A DNA stretch of 64,000 nucleotides from Alopecurus myosuroides (lineage: Eukaryota > Streptophyta > Magnoliopsida > Poales > Poaceae), in assembly GCA_028641055.1 (NCBI GenBank), contig CM054062.1, forward strand, positions 178,890,726 to 178,954,725, read 5' to 3'. Under the pieces are notes generated by a model. The model searched no databases. It saw only the letters and a list, made by a program, of their open reading frames with translations, and was not told where the DNA came from. A program made the position numbers and the translations under genes. Within the stretch, counting starts at the first letter, position 1. Every line of letters starts with the position of its first letter. Positions 22,158-33,442 of this stretch are shown in pieces.

Positions 22158-24600
22158 GCCTCTGTTGCGGGTGTAGAAGTTGCGGTTGCGGTCGTTGTTG
22201 TTGTAGTTGTAGTTGCGGTTGCCGTTGTTGTTGAAGTTGCGGTTAGCTCCTAAAGCCACCTGGTTCACATTCTCTCTTCTCGGGAACACTGCAGGCCTGG
22301 GAGCAGCTGTCCGAATAGGCTGCACATTGGCATTTGCATCTAGCAAAGGAGAAGGAGGGGGCGGGCCCTCATTCTTGATCTGTTCCCACCAGCTGCACTG
22401 CCGAGTAGTGTGGTTGGCTGGCCTAGCCGGATGCCGAGTATGGAAGCTGCATGGCCCATCCCTCATGCTCCCAAAGACAAAGTTCGGAGCCGGATCCGAG
22501 TTGCCGCTACCCTGTTGGGGAGCATTGTATGGCTTCTTGATGCCTTGGCCCTGATTCTGGTTTTGCCCATACTGGGCTCCAGCAGTTTTTTGCCTTTGGC
22601 TACTCCCAGCAGCCGTAGTCACAGCATTCACTTCCTCGGGATCATACCGACTATCAACTCGGTCACCTCTGCGCTTGTTGCGGAAATCATTGCACTTGTT
22701 GCTGTTGTAGTTCCTTCTCGGCTCAGGAGAGTCTATCAGAGGCTGAGTTGGGTCGCCGAGTGCGTACATATCTGCAATCTTGATGGTCTCGGCGAGAGTA
22801 CTCGGCATCTCTTGCTGCAGCTTCTGCCACAACATGCTGCCATGCTTGCAGCCCTGAGCAAACCAGGTAATGGCCTGGGCCTCATTCACACCTTCACAGG
22901 TGTTCCTCAAAGTACTCCACCGAGTAAGATACTCGCGGTCGGTCTCCTCTTCCCGCTGCTTGCAAGCGGACAACTGTTGCGGCCTATTCGGCCTCTTGTA
23001 GGTGCTGGTGAAGTTGCTGATGAAGGCTTCCGAGAAGTCGAGCCAGCAGTTGATACTGTCCTTGGGCAGGTTGTTGAGCCAAGTCCGAGCTGGACCCTCT
23101 AGCATCTGCGGAACATACCGCACAGCCCATCTCCGGTTGCCGCCTGCGATGTGCACGGCCGTGACGTACTCACTCAACCAATCCTCTGGCTTGGTGCTGC
23201 CATTGTAGCACTTGGTCCCCCTGGCCAGCTGAAAGTGGTTCACGGATGGCTCATTCATGATACGAGGGCCAAAGCATTCTCGGCCAGGCGACCCCTTGTT
23301 CTCGAGTTGCGCGGACAGATTAATCGGGTCCAGCTTGTATCTTGCATCACTGGGCTCCAACATGAGGTCACCCAGACGATCAGCGACGTTTCTTGGGTCA
23401 GCATAGCCGGCTAGCCCCATTGCCGAGTAGCCATCATCATATCTGTTCTCCTGTACAACAGCGGGTTGCACCACCGGGTTGACTGCTGGCGCAGCCGCAT
23501 GCGGCTGTGCTGCAGCTGGCTGTTGCGTCCTCTGCCGAGTAGGCTGAGCAGCAGGATGCCGAGAAGGGCCTGCACGATCTCCATCTTGCCTCTTACTGTG
23601 AGCTTTATGGGCTTGATAGCCCGCTCCTGCAGAGTTGTGTTTCTGACCGGACTCTCGCGGCACAGCGTGCTGTTTTGCGGCGAGAGCCGGGTCGTACACC
23701 TGCATATGTCTACTCTTCCCAGAGTGCACACTCTGGTCCCTCTCGCGGTTGGGAAGCGGTTATGACGCCTGGTCATGAGATCTCGTTGCACGCGAGTGCA
23801 CAATCTGAGAAGCACCAGCACCCGGATTGGCTTTTCGGAACTCCTCATTCTGCCTAGCGGCTTCTAGCACTAGCTCATTGAGCCTCTCCTGCTGCCTAGC
23901 GCGCGTCGCCGACAAGATTTGGCAACTCAGCAGCTACAGCCTCTGCAGCTCTAAGTGTTTTGGCGGGGGTGCTGTACTTGGGCCTAGTAGCAGTGTTCAC
24001 GGTGGCAGACTGGCTAGGAGCCTCACCAACTACTGCCATCTTGGCGCCTAAGTTGCGACGAGTAGCGGCTAGCTTGCTAGACTTCCTAACAACAGGAGTA
24101 AAGTCGTGGGCCTTGTTGTACTCATTTTGGTCTAGGCTAAGCTCAAGCCTAACCTTCTCCAGCTCCAGGTGCTCAGCGAGTAGCGCTTGACGCTGCTGGT
24201 CGAGCTGCGCCCTCATGGTTATGAGCTCAAGCTCGGTGGGAGGCGGCATGCCCATCCGCACGGCAGATGCCGGTATCGTCGATGTCGTGGAAGGAGGAAT
24301 GTAACCCGGGATGTTGTGGGGCGCCTCGTAAGGCTTGTGAACCTTTTGCGCAACACTCGGGCCAGCAGGTTCCTCGATGACTCCCGCGGTAGCGTCCACG
24401 CCCTTCCCGGCATCGATAGTCGGGCCGGTCATCATCACCTCCACGCTGTCCGTAGAGCAGCCAGTTGGCCTTCCGCGGGCAGCGAGCACAGCAGGAGGAT
24501 CTTCCGCGACAAGCACCTCCTCTGGGAACTCGCGGATGACGGTGGTGGCGATGTAGACGAGGTGGGAGCCGAAGGAGAGCACCGAGCCGCCTGCCGGCAT
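21237..24600 (-). pseudogene. Gag and protease of element B
   Basis: This encodes the particle protein and protease. The likely start is the ATG at 24600 (MPAGGSVLSF). A coiled-coil segment (about 24070-24200) precedes a frame change near 23890, and a stop lies near 23765. From 23729 a long frame holds the Retrotrans_gag capsid domain (CYNGSTKPEDWL, WLDFSEAFI). An Asn-rich tract encoded by GTT repeats follows at 22090-22250. The protease has LIDNGSSINIV, with DNGSS in place of the usual DTG/DSG, and then LLGRPAL. The frame ends at a single TAG (21237-21239), after which pol continues in the same frame. I see no zinc knuckle. Confidence 0.85.
22121..22158. repeat. (GTT)n microsatellite in gag of B
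   Basis: A near-perfect GTT run on the plus strand codes for an Asn tract in gag on the minus strand. Shorter runs flank it on both sides. Confidence 0.9.
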
Positions 24601-24740
24601 GGGTCTACCGCCGAAATCTCCAGCGTTGTCGGTGACGAAGTCGAAGGAGCCGAATCTGTGGACAAGGCCACAGACCACACGCTCCCCAGTAGCAGAAATG
24701 AGTCCCGTCCGAACATGGACTCCAGCCAGCGCCGCTGGTA

Positions 24741-24758
24741 GCCCCACGGTGGGCGCCA
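24741..24758 (-). other. Primer binding site of element B
   Basis: The minus strand reads TGGCGCCCACCGTGGGGC, two bases inside the LTR. It is identical in A and F, which places all three in one replication lineage. Confidence 0.85.
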
Positions 24759-24760
24759 AC

Positions 24761-25637
24761 TGTCGTGGTGGTATCACGGAAGATGCCATGGGATGGCTAA
24801 AGTTTGGGGCCGATGGACGCTGGAGGTGCTCGGGGAGGGATCACACGGCGAGTAGCCGCGTGTGGGATGTCTCAAGCACTGCACACAACACGATCTTACC
24901 CAGGTTCAGGGCCCTCGTTTGGAGGTAACACCCCTACTCCTGCCTTTCTCTCTATATGTGTGTAACCGAGTAGCCACAGTACAAATCAGGCCTTCAGCCG
25001 AGTAGCCACTCTAGCTCTCGAGTTCTCTCTGTGTTAAGTGAAACAACCCAGAGTGTCGACCCTCGCACAGGAGGAGGCAGGGCACCTTATATACTGGTGC
25101 CCAGCCGAATAGAATAAAACTATAAGGTACGACTGATAGGACAGGAGCACTGCAGAACGGAGCACGCTTCCGGCTTCTCACTGACGCGGGCGCCGTAAGT
25201 TGTCGCGCCGTTCGGAGATGGGACCTGTCCACCCTTGTCAGTGAGATAGGGTAGGCCCCTAGCCCTGTCTTGTCCCCTCTGTCAGTGACAGGACTTGACA
25301 GGCGCCTACCGCACTGTAGCCACGTCGTAGCGCGGATAATCACGCGCTCCGTAAGTTGAACCGCACGCCGGTACGGATGCATGATACGCGGGATCCCTTG
25401 TCAGAACGGCTCCATTGACTTCTGGCCCGAGTAGGAACTCACTCCCTCTACTCGGACCAACTTCTTTACCCGGATGAACATAACTTGCTTGATTTCTCCT
25501 CTTGGCCATTGGTGGGTACGACCGGATAGAAACCTATCGGGTAGCAAGTACCGGGTAGCCGTCTACCCGGTCAAACAGCACATTTGACCTTGCCTTTAGC
25601 ACTGGCCTTACCCCTACTCGGGGGTAACCCCCCGACA
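24761..25637 (-). repeat. 5' LTR of element B
   Basis: This 877-bp copy would drive the gag-pol transcript. Its minus-strand TATA at about 25087-25095 is set between inverted arms at 25080-25086 and 25096-25102. It has the same termini as the left copy. Confidence 0.93.
25080..25102 (-). promoter_or_regulatory. TATA box of element B in an inverted repeat
   Basis: GGGCACC and GGTGCCC flank TTATATACT, so the minus strand presents AGTATATAA in the loop of a 7-bp stem. The same arrangement occurs in A (744-767) and in the other B LTR (10798-10820). Confidence 0.7.
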
Positions 25638-25642
25638 GCATT

Positions 25643-25787
25643 TCCATGAGGTAGAGCGCCATTCACCAAGTCACCGAAAGCATGAAGAGAGAGGAGTGAG
25701 TTCATCTTGTCATGTATTTCTTTAGCTCTTGATCTCGTCATTGGTCCACTTGGTGATGGGCTTGGTGGAATGGGGTGTGCTGCCTCA
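25643..25787 (-). repeat. 3' LTR of element C, right part
   Basis: This piece continues the LTR after B and ends CTGCCTCA, which on the minus strand is the LTR start TGAGGCAG. The matching end at 37751 is mutated to CTGCATTA. The two parts of the LTR total 1122 bp, against 1098 bp for the other copy. Confidence 0.88.
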
Positions 25788-25799
25788 TCTCCCCTCCTT
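25788..25799 (-). other. Polypurine tract of element C
   Basis: The minus strand reads AAGGAGGGGAGA directly before the LTR start TGAGGCAG. It would prime plus-strand DNA synthesis, and its position confirms the leftward orientation. Confidence 0.85.
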
Positions 25800-26955
25800 G
25801 AAAAAGAGTCGACCTCGACTCCCCGTCGTTGTCATCATTTGGGTATCCATGGAAGGGAGAGAAGTCCTTGACATTGAAGGAGTTGTGGACGAGGTTCTTG
25901 GATTACGGTAAGTCGAGCTTGTAGGCGTTGTTGTTGATGCGCTTGATGATCTTGAAAGGGCCGTCGCCTCTTGGCTTGAGCTTGGAGTTGCGCTCTTGTG
26001 GGAAACAGTCCTTGCGCAAGTGTAGCCACACAAGGTCACCTTCTTGGAACACCATGGGCTTCTTGTTCTTGTTCATGATGGAGGCTCGATGCTCGGAATG
26101 CTTCTCAAGCGTAGCTCTTGTGGAGTCATGTAACTTCTTGATGTAGTCGGTGCGCTCGTCAATGTCCATGTTGACTTGGTCGTGAAGAGGCAATGGTAGT
26201 ATGTCGAGGGCGGTGTTGGGGTTGAAGCCGTAGACGATCTCGAAGGGGCTCTTCTTGGTAGCTTGGTGTATGACACGGTTGTAGGAGAACTCGGCATGTG
26301 GGATGCATTCCTCCCAATTCTTGAGGTTGGTCTTGATCAATGCTCGAAGGAGTGAAGATAGCGTGTGGTTCACCACTTCGGTTTGGACATCCGTTTGTGG
26401 GTGGTAGGCGGTGGAGAATAGTAGCTTGACGCCGAGCTTGGCCATCCATGCCTTCCAAAAGTAGGAGGTGAACTTGACGTCGCGATCCGACACAATTGAC
26501 GTGGGCACACCATGTAGACGCACAATTTCCCTGAAAAACAAGGTGGCAACATGTGAAGCATCGTCTGTTCTATTGCATGGAATGAAATGTGCCATCTTAG
26601 AGAAACAATCAACAACGACAAAGATTGAGTCCATATTGGTTTTAGTGAGTGGAAGTCCTAACACAAATTCCATACTAATATCACTCCAAGGTGCATGTGG
26701 AATAGGTAATGGCACGTAAAGACCATGAGGATTGGAAGTGGACTTAGCTTTGAGGCACGTAGGACATCGCTTGACAAGGCGTTCAACTTGGTGCCTCATC
26801 TTGGGCCAATAGTAGTTGTTGGAGAGCATGACATAGGTCTTGTCACGTCCAAAGTGTCCCATGAGTCGTCCTTCATGTGATTCCTTCAATAACAACAAAG
26901 GAAGAGAGGACTCGGGAATACATAGTTTGTTAGCCTTAAACAAGAAACCTTTGTG
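25788..26955 (-). pseudogene. Integrase of element C, C-terminal two-thirds
   Basis: This begins where solo LTR D cuts the gene. It has the HHCC-type zinc region (H..H, then CPTCLKAK), the first Asp in WSDISMEFVLG, the second in IVSDRDVKF, and the Glu in QTDVQTEVVNHT, so the D,D-35-E triad is visible. The GPF-type tail PRGDGPFKIIKRI is present. The frame stops at 25903 after KLDLP, but codons matching the normal end continue to about 25800. One domain break plus the D insertion make it inactive. Confidence 0.85.
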
Positions 26956-26960
26956 GAGAT

Positions 26961-29900
26961 TGTCGCACCCGGACTTCTAGAGGATACTCACCGTACGAAC
27001 TGAACAGTATTTTGATTGGATTACGGGGCTTACCGGCACCCGCATCTCTTACGAGTAGGCCAACACTTATGTGTGACAACCAATCTTTACTATTCACCGT
27101 CGATGTAAACTATCCCATAGAAATCAGGACACTACCATTGACGTACTTCATACCATACACACATGGTACGTCAACGGCTTTGAACAAGATGATAACACGA
27201 CAAATCTCTATGACACAAAAGATAGAAATAAGTTGCAAATAGCTCTCACTAGAGCAGAGATAGCAAATACAATCATCCAGAGGACACATGTCCCAACATA
27301 ACATCATTACATCTCAGCGGAAGCATTCAAAGGGTCTGAGTACAGACAAATCCAAATAGGCTTAAGAAGCCGGGAATGAAAAGAAAACGGAGCCCATCCA
27401 CGATGTCTCGGATCCTGCCCGGGTCCGCTACCTACTCGTCAGCAGCCTCGTCAAACTCCACGTAGTAGCCGTCACGGGGATCCTCGTAAGCGTAGTCTGT
27501 GGAAACCACAGCCCCAAAGGGGTCAGTACATAAACGTACTGGTAAGCAAGACTCACAGTTCACCAAAGTGTAGCCCGTCAACACCAAGCACAGATGCCTT
27601 GGGATCAACGGAAGAAAGGGTATAAAAGATGCTGCAACTGGCTGCACTAACCAACTACAGAACAAACTACAACTTCCGGGTAACAGGAAGGGGATAAGAT
27701 AGCATATCGTAACCAACTATAGCTAACCACCAAACAAACCCATCCTAGATCTCGCCCCTTATCCAAAGAAGCAATCCGAGGATAACTCACACAGTTGGAT
27801 TAGTGATGGTTCAAATTGTTGTGTCAATGAGCCTATTACTAGTCAAGTTATCATTAGTTAGGTGTAAGTTGTTCTGAGTACTTGTTAGCCAATACTTTCA
27901 CCAAGTCAACCATAACCGCGGAAAACACGGCTTCTCGAGAAGATTTATCCCTGTAGGGGTGCACCAATTTGGCCGTACACGTAAGAATAACCCGCCAGAT
28001 GGGAAGGCCTTTCCCACCAAGCGGGGCACTCAACACAACTCAACTCTTCTTCGCATCAAGCCCAAAGCACCACGTGCTGTGCGTGCGTGGCTAATCGAGC
28101 CCCACGAAGAAAAGGGGACCATCATAGCACTGGAAGACCACGCCGCCCTAAATGCCGACTACAAAAGTTCCACCCTGGCCTCGGGTTCGTACCTGCATAT
28201 GCGTGCATCAAATGGAAAGCCCGAACTAAGTGTGGTGATTTGGACGAGATGCGAATCGAATCAAATTGAGGGGGGCGCCCATACACGCTTCCCACATGCG
28301 GATAGTGCGCTCATCATGGATCAGTAGACAAGACCCTTTTCCTATTAGGGTCGACACTAGCAGGCCTCAAAACCACGCCGGGCCTCCTGCCGGTGCCTTA
28401 TCAGCAAATTATTATTACCTCAAATTAACAGGTTGTTGTTTAACATCGAGCCCCAGAATATAATCAGATACGATAACAGAAAGTAACTGATAACAGACTC
28501 GAGCAAAAACAACCCTAAGCATGCTAGTAAGACACGGGCCCAAACAACGGGGTTATAGGACTGGAGGTGAGGAAATATCATGGTTCAGGGTATCATGTGA
28601 TAGGTTCGTAACAGAAGCAACGATACATATGGCTAGCAGAAATAGACAACGGAAAGTATCGGTAACCAATGTTGAAAGGAACACAATGGTTCATGTGAGT
28701 GATAACTTGCCTGCAAACTCAGTAGCCGGGTACTGGGCTAGATCCTCAGAAGGGGTGTCGTAAAGATCGTCGGTCTCAACGTCGTCGTCTATCCGAGAAG
28801 AAGCAAACAAACAATACAGGAAAATAAACAATCAATATCATGGCATAGTGCACAATCATGGGATGATGCATGTCAAGTTAATAGATGCATCAAAATAAAC
28901 TAATTGACATGGTAACACAATTTAAATGGACACATATGCAATTTTGAGTTGCATATGAAAAGCCCAATGGATTTTGGTTAGATTATTTGTTTTCCAGTTA
29001 ACCAACAGGTGAAAGTGGTTTAGTATGATGCATGCATGAGGAAAACAACAAAATAACAACAATAGAACCAATTTGAAATGAGGTTGAGCAATTTAGAATT
29101 TTATTTATTAAGTTAAGGAATTTTTTGGTTCCTTAAAGGTGACACACAAGTATTTGTTGTTTTCAGCCACTTAACTTGTGCAAAATAAATAACAAAATTC
29201 ATATTTGAAAAGATCATCAATTTTTGGGTGGATTACATGTTTCAAATATTGAAAAAGGCATTAGGATGAATTTATTATGACTTAAACAAAATTAAACAAG
29301 TTTTAAATGAATTTAAAACAAGTTTGAATTTTATTTGAATTTTATTTGTTCAAAACATAAATTCAAACTCATATTTGAAAAGTTTATACTTTGGTGGTTT
29401 GAAAACATATTTTGCATGTTCAAAAATAATTCAAATTGAGCAAGTAATGATTTTAGCAATTTTAAATGATTTAAATAAGGTTTAAATTATTTAAGAAATT
29501 TAAATTATTCAAACCATGAAACAAAATTTATATTTGAATAGGTTATTTGAAATAGCATTGAAAACATATTTTATTTGCATGATTTGGATTTATTATGATT
29601 TAGTTATGCAATTTAGCAAAATACAATTGAACTATTTGAATTCAAATTTGAATTGCATTTTGAAAATTCAAAACAGGAAACAGATGGCATAGTTGGATAG
29701 ACAATTTAATTTAGAACAATAAACATATTTTACTTTTGTTATTTAGGGTTATATTTTGAAAGTTATTATCAATTTAAAACAGAGGACTAATCTGTAATTT
29801 TAAAGGACTAGTTTTGAAAGAAACATGCTGGAAAAACTTTTGTTACCGCACTGTGATCTAACCACAGCCACTGCCCCGTGGGCCTGTGGCCAGCGTGGCG

Positions 29901-31460
29901 CGCGCGTGCGTAGCAGTGAGGCCCGCTGACGGGTGGGGCATGAATGTCAGCCAGTGCGCGAAAAAAGTGTGGGTTTTTATCCCGCGGAGACGCGGCTCGA
30001 ACCCGTGAACTGACGCGCGCTCGCTAAGTCTCTGAACCAGTGCGATGTGCGTGTGTTTCTGTCAGTAACAGGGATGCAGAGAGGTTGAGCTTCAGCAGGC
30101 GCGTTAACTGAAATTAACTGACGCGCGCGCCTGCACTCTGACAGAGAACGAGCCGTTGCTCGCCGGCGGCGATCAACGTGGCCGTGCTCGTTGCTACTGC
30201 ATTCTGGTGGTGTGCTGGATGCGTGCACGGATGCGTGCGCAAGCAGAGGGAGAGAGGGGAGGAGGAGACGGTGGCTCACCGCGGATGCAGGCGTTGCGGA
30301 GGCGCGAGCTCGAGGCAGACCGCGGCGACGTGGTCGTGGACGGCGGCGCGGCTACAGAGTTTCACCGTGCTCGCTCCGGTGTCCAAACGGGAGAGGAAGT
30401 GGTGGCCGTTCGATTCCAGGGGCTAGGTGAGGGAGTGGTGCTGCGAGGTGGTGGCTGCCATCGGAAGTTCAGAGGTGCTCGTCTCCGGCGAGGTGACAGA
30501 GAGACGGGAAACGGCGGGGAGCGGGAGAAATGGCGGCGCCCTCGAGGGAGAAGGGGGGCCTGGGGATTAGGGCACGGCGCGCTGCCCTAGGGCTACCTAT
30601 ATAGGGGGTACGGGGCTGAATCACCGTCTGCTCGCAATTCTGCCGCCGTGGCACCGGCCGATGGGGTGCCGTACACGGGGAAGACGACGGAATAGATAAA
30701 AAGAAAAAAAAAACGAATCGTTATGCTGAGTAAGTAGCGGGCTGGGCTGCGCTGCGCGGGAGAGAAAAGGAAGTGGGCTGGGCGCAGCCCACTGCCCTGG
30801 CGCCACTTTTCTTCCTTTTTAAAATTTCTTTTTCTGTTTTTTTTTGTAGAGTTAGGATTTGGAAGAAAAGGAAGGGTTTTGAATTAGCACAAATTTTGGA
30901 AAAATTAGGGGAAGTTAATTAGATCAATAGCAAACAAATGCTAAGTTCTGTTTTCAGAAATTTTGAAATTTGCTTACTGTTTGTATTTAAACCACATTTG
31001 AAATAAATAGCTTATTAAATGATTATAATTGAAACCAACTTTTAATAGGATGAACCCTAGGTTAAATATGAACCATTGATTAAAATTGTGGTATAATTTG
31101 CATGAATTCAAATTAGTTGTTGTTTGATGCTTTGATTTGAATTTTAAATGTGATTTGGAATTTAAATGATTGATTAAAACCATCAATTTAATAAGTGATC
31201 ATTATGGAATAAAATGAAAACAAATTGGTTGTTTTTATTTGTGATTTTTATTTCAAATGTTGTAACAGAGCAAGTATGAAACAATTGTTTGAATATAGCT
31301 TGAATTTGAATTGTGAAAACAGAGAAAAACAGATGCAACAAATAAGAAACAAATGCAAACAAAATGAAAACAAATGGAATCAATATGATGACATGATGCA
31401 ATACTTTAATAAACATGAAACAAACATTCTAAGGGGAGTTTTCATACTTGGGATGTTACA
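26961..31460 (-). mobile_element. Solo LTR D, 4.5 kb, inside pol of C
   Basis: The insertion starts TGTCGCACCCGG and ends GGGATGTTACA, so the minus strand runs from TGTAACATCCC to CCGGGTGCGACA, proper TG...CA LTR ends. The TSD GAGAT lies at 26956-26960 and 31461-31465, and the C pol reading resumes on both sides. I see no internal domain, no second LTR and no gag-pol frame, so it is a solo LTR. Bases 28800-29830 and 30820-31440 are very AT-rich, and 29860-30640 is GC-rich. A 4,500-bp LTR is unusually long and fits the LARD or large-Gypsy type. Confidence 0.85.
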
Positions 31461-33442
31461 GAGATAGTAGTCATCAAAACCTCGATTGGGCAAGCATTTC
31501 TCAAAAATGAGACCAAAGAAAACATCCGAAGAGTATAAGTCTTTGATTTCATTCAAACCAGTTACATTGATGTCAAGGCGTGTAAGAAGACATTCTTTTC
31601 GAGATAAGGAATCCGCGACAACATTTTCTTTACCTTTGTTGTACTTGATGACATAAGAAAAAGATTCTATGAATTCTACCCATTTAGCATTTTGTTCAAA
31701 TTAGCTTGACTTTTCAAATATTTCAAGGATTCATGATAGGAATGAATGAAAAATTCTTTAGGCCAAAGATAGTGTTGCCAAACTTCTAGGAATCTAACCA
31801 AAGCAAATAGTTCCTTATCATATATTGGGTAATTGAGTCGAGCGCCATCTAATTTCTCACTATGATAAGCAACGGGACGTCCATTTTGCATTAGAACGCC
31901 ACCAATTCCTATACCACTAGCATCACATTCAATTTCAAAAGTTCTCTCAAAATCCGGCAAGACAAGCAAAGGAGCTTCGGTTAAGCATTTCTTGAGGGTG
32001 TCAAAAGCTTTTTGTTGCGCGTTGCCCCAAACAAGAGGTACATTTTTCTTTGTGAGTTCATTCAAAGGGCAAGCAATTGTTGAAAAGTCTTTCACAAAGC
32101 GGCGATAGAAACCGGCAAGGCCATGAAAGCGCCTTATCTCACCCACGGAAGTAGGGGGAGGCCAATTCCTAATTGCCTCGACTTTCTTTTTGTCGACTTC
32201 AATTGCATTGGAAGAGATCACAAAACTCAAGAAAACAAGCTTGTTGATGCAAAAATTGCATTTGGAAAGATTGGCAAAAAGTTTTGCTTTGCGAAGCGCC
32301 AACAATACTTGATAAACATGATCAAGGTGATCTTCCAAAGACTTGCTATAAATGAGGATGTCGTCAAAGTAAACCACAACAAATTTTCCAACGAAAGGAC
32401 GCAAAACTTCATTCATGAGGCGCATAAAGGTAGATGGGGCATTCGAAAGACCAAAGGGCATGACAAGCCATTCATACAAACCAAGTTTTGTTTTGAAAGC
32501 CGTTTTTCATTCATCACCTATACTCATGCGAATTTGATGGTATCCACTTTTAAGATCAATTTTTGAAAATATAGTAGCACCACTCAATTCATCAAGCATG
32601 TCATCGAGCCTAGGGATAGGATGTCTATATCTAACGGTGGTATCATTGATAGGGCGACAATCCATGCACATTCGTGAAGTAGCATCTTGCTTGGGAACAA
32701 GTATAACCGGCACGGCACAAGGGCTAAGGGATTCACGGATAAAACCTTTGTCGAGTAGTTCTTGGATTTGGCGCTCAATATCCTTAGTTTCCTCGGGGTT
32801 GGTGCGGTAAGGAGCGCGGTTTGGAAGTGGGGCACCCGGGATGAGGTCAATGCGGCGCTCGATTTCTCGTAGTGGAGGTAGACCCGGAGGGAGTTCATCG
32901 GGAAACACGTCTTCAAATTCCTGCAACAAAGGCAACAAAGATGGAGGGAAACTTGTCATGTCGTTAGTGTCAAGTGCTTCCCCTTTGCACACGAGGACAA
33001 AGTGGAGGATGGATGGGTCATCTCGTAACTCTCGCATCTCCCTTTTGGTTGCAAGTAAGGCAAGGCCTTTGGGAACACTTGGACTTTTTCCACTCATATT
33101 TGGCTTGTGGCTCTCACTCTCTTTGAGGTGGATCACTCTCTCACCACTCATCTCACAAGATTTGAGCTCTTCTTGTTTACGTGCAAGAGTCTTGGCATTG
33201 TTGGCGATCACTTGGCTAGGCGACATGGGACGTAGCACAAACGTCTTGTTATTCCACTTGAAGCTATAGTGGTTGGTACGCCCATCATGAATAGCACTCT
33301 TGTCATATTGTCAAGGTCGTCCAAGAAGAAGATGACACACGGTCATAGGCACAACGTCACACTCCACCGTGTCTTCATAAGGGCCAATCTTTAATTGCAC
33401 GGAAACCATATGTTGAATCTTGAAGGTTCCGGAGTCACTAAG
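31461..33442 (-). pseudogene. Reverse transcriptase and RNase H of element C
   Basis: The frame from 33238 carries the RT entry (DKGFIRESLSPCAVPVILVP, KIDLKSGYHQIR) and stops at 32507, where the next expected codon is Trp (TGA for TGG). It continues in the same frame from about 32480 with the active site YFDDILIYS and then RNase H ([14 protein letters not shown]) to 31676, where another stop lies. A remnant of the connection to integrase runs on to 31461, where solo LTR D interrupts. At least three stops make it inactive. Confidence 0.85.

Larger units (their letters stand above)
10479..25637 (-). mobile_element. Complete Tat-type Gypsy element B with antisense gene
   Basis: This is a 15,159-bp retrotransposon transcribed leftward and inserted in the 3' LTR of C, with the TSD GCATT at 10474-10478 and 25638-25642. 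Both LTRs are 877 bp, and I count about 27 mismatches between them by eye (about 3%). From right to left it has LTR, primer site, gag-protease, RT-RNase H with an added archaeal-type RNase H, integrase, an antisense multi-exon gene on the plus strand, and LTR. The second RNase H and the antisense gene are traits I know from the Tat/Ogre/Retand group. Stops and frameshifts in gag, pol and the antisense gene make this copy non-functional. Confidence 0.93.

Noticed and set aside
29985..30060. Possible tRNA (CGGCTCGAACCCG resembles a T-arm)
   Set aside because: No acceptor or anticodon stem could be matched around it.
30156..30590. Gly/Arg-rich frames in the GC-rich part of solo LTR D
   Set aside because: No domain, several overlapping frames, inside a non-coding LTR.
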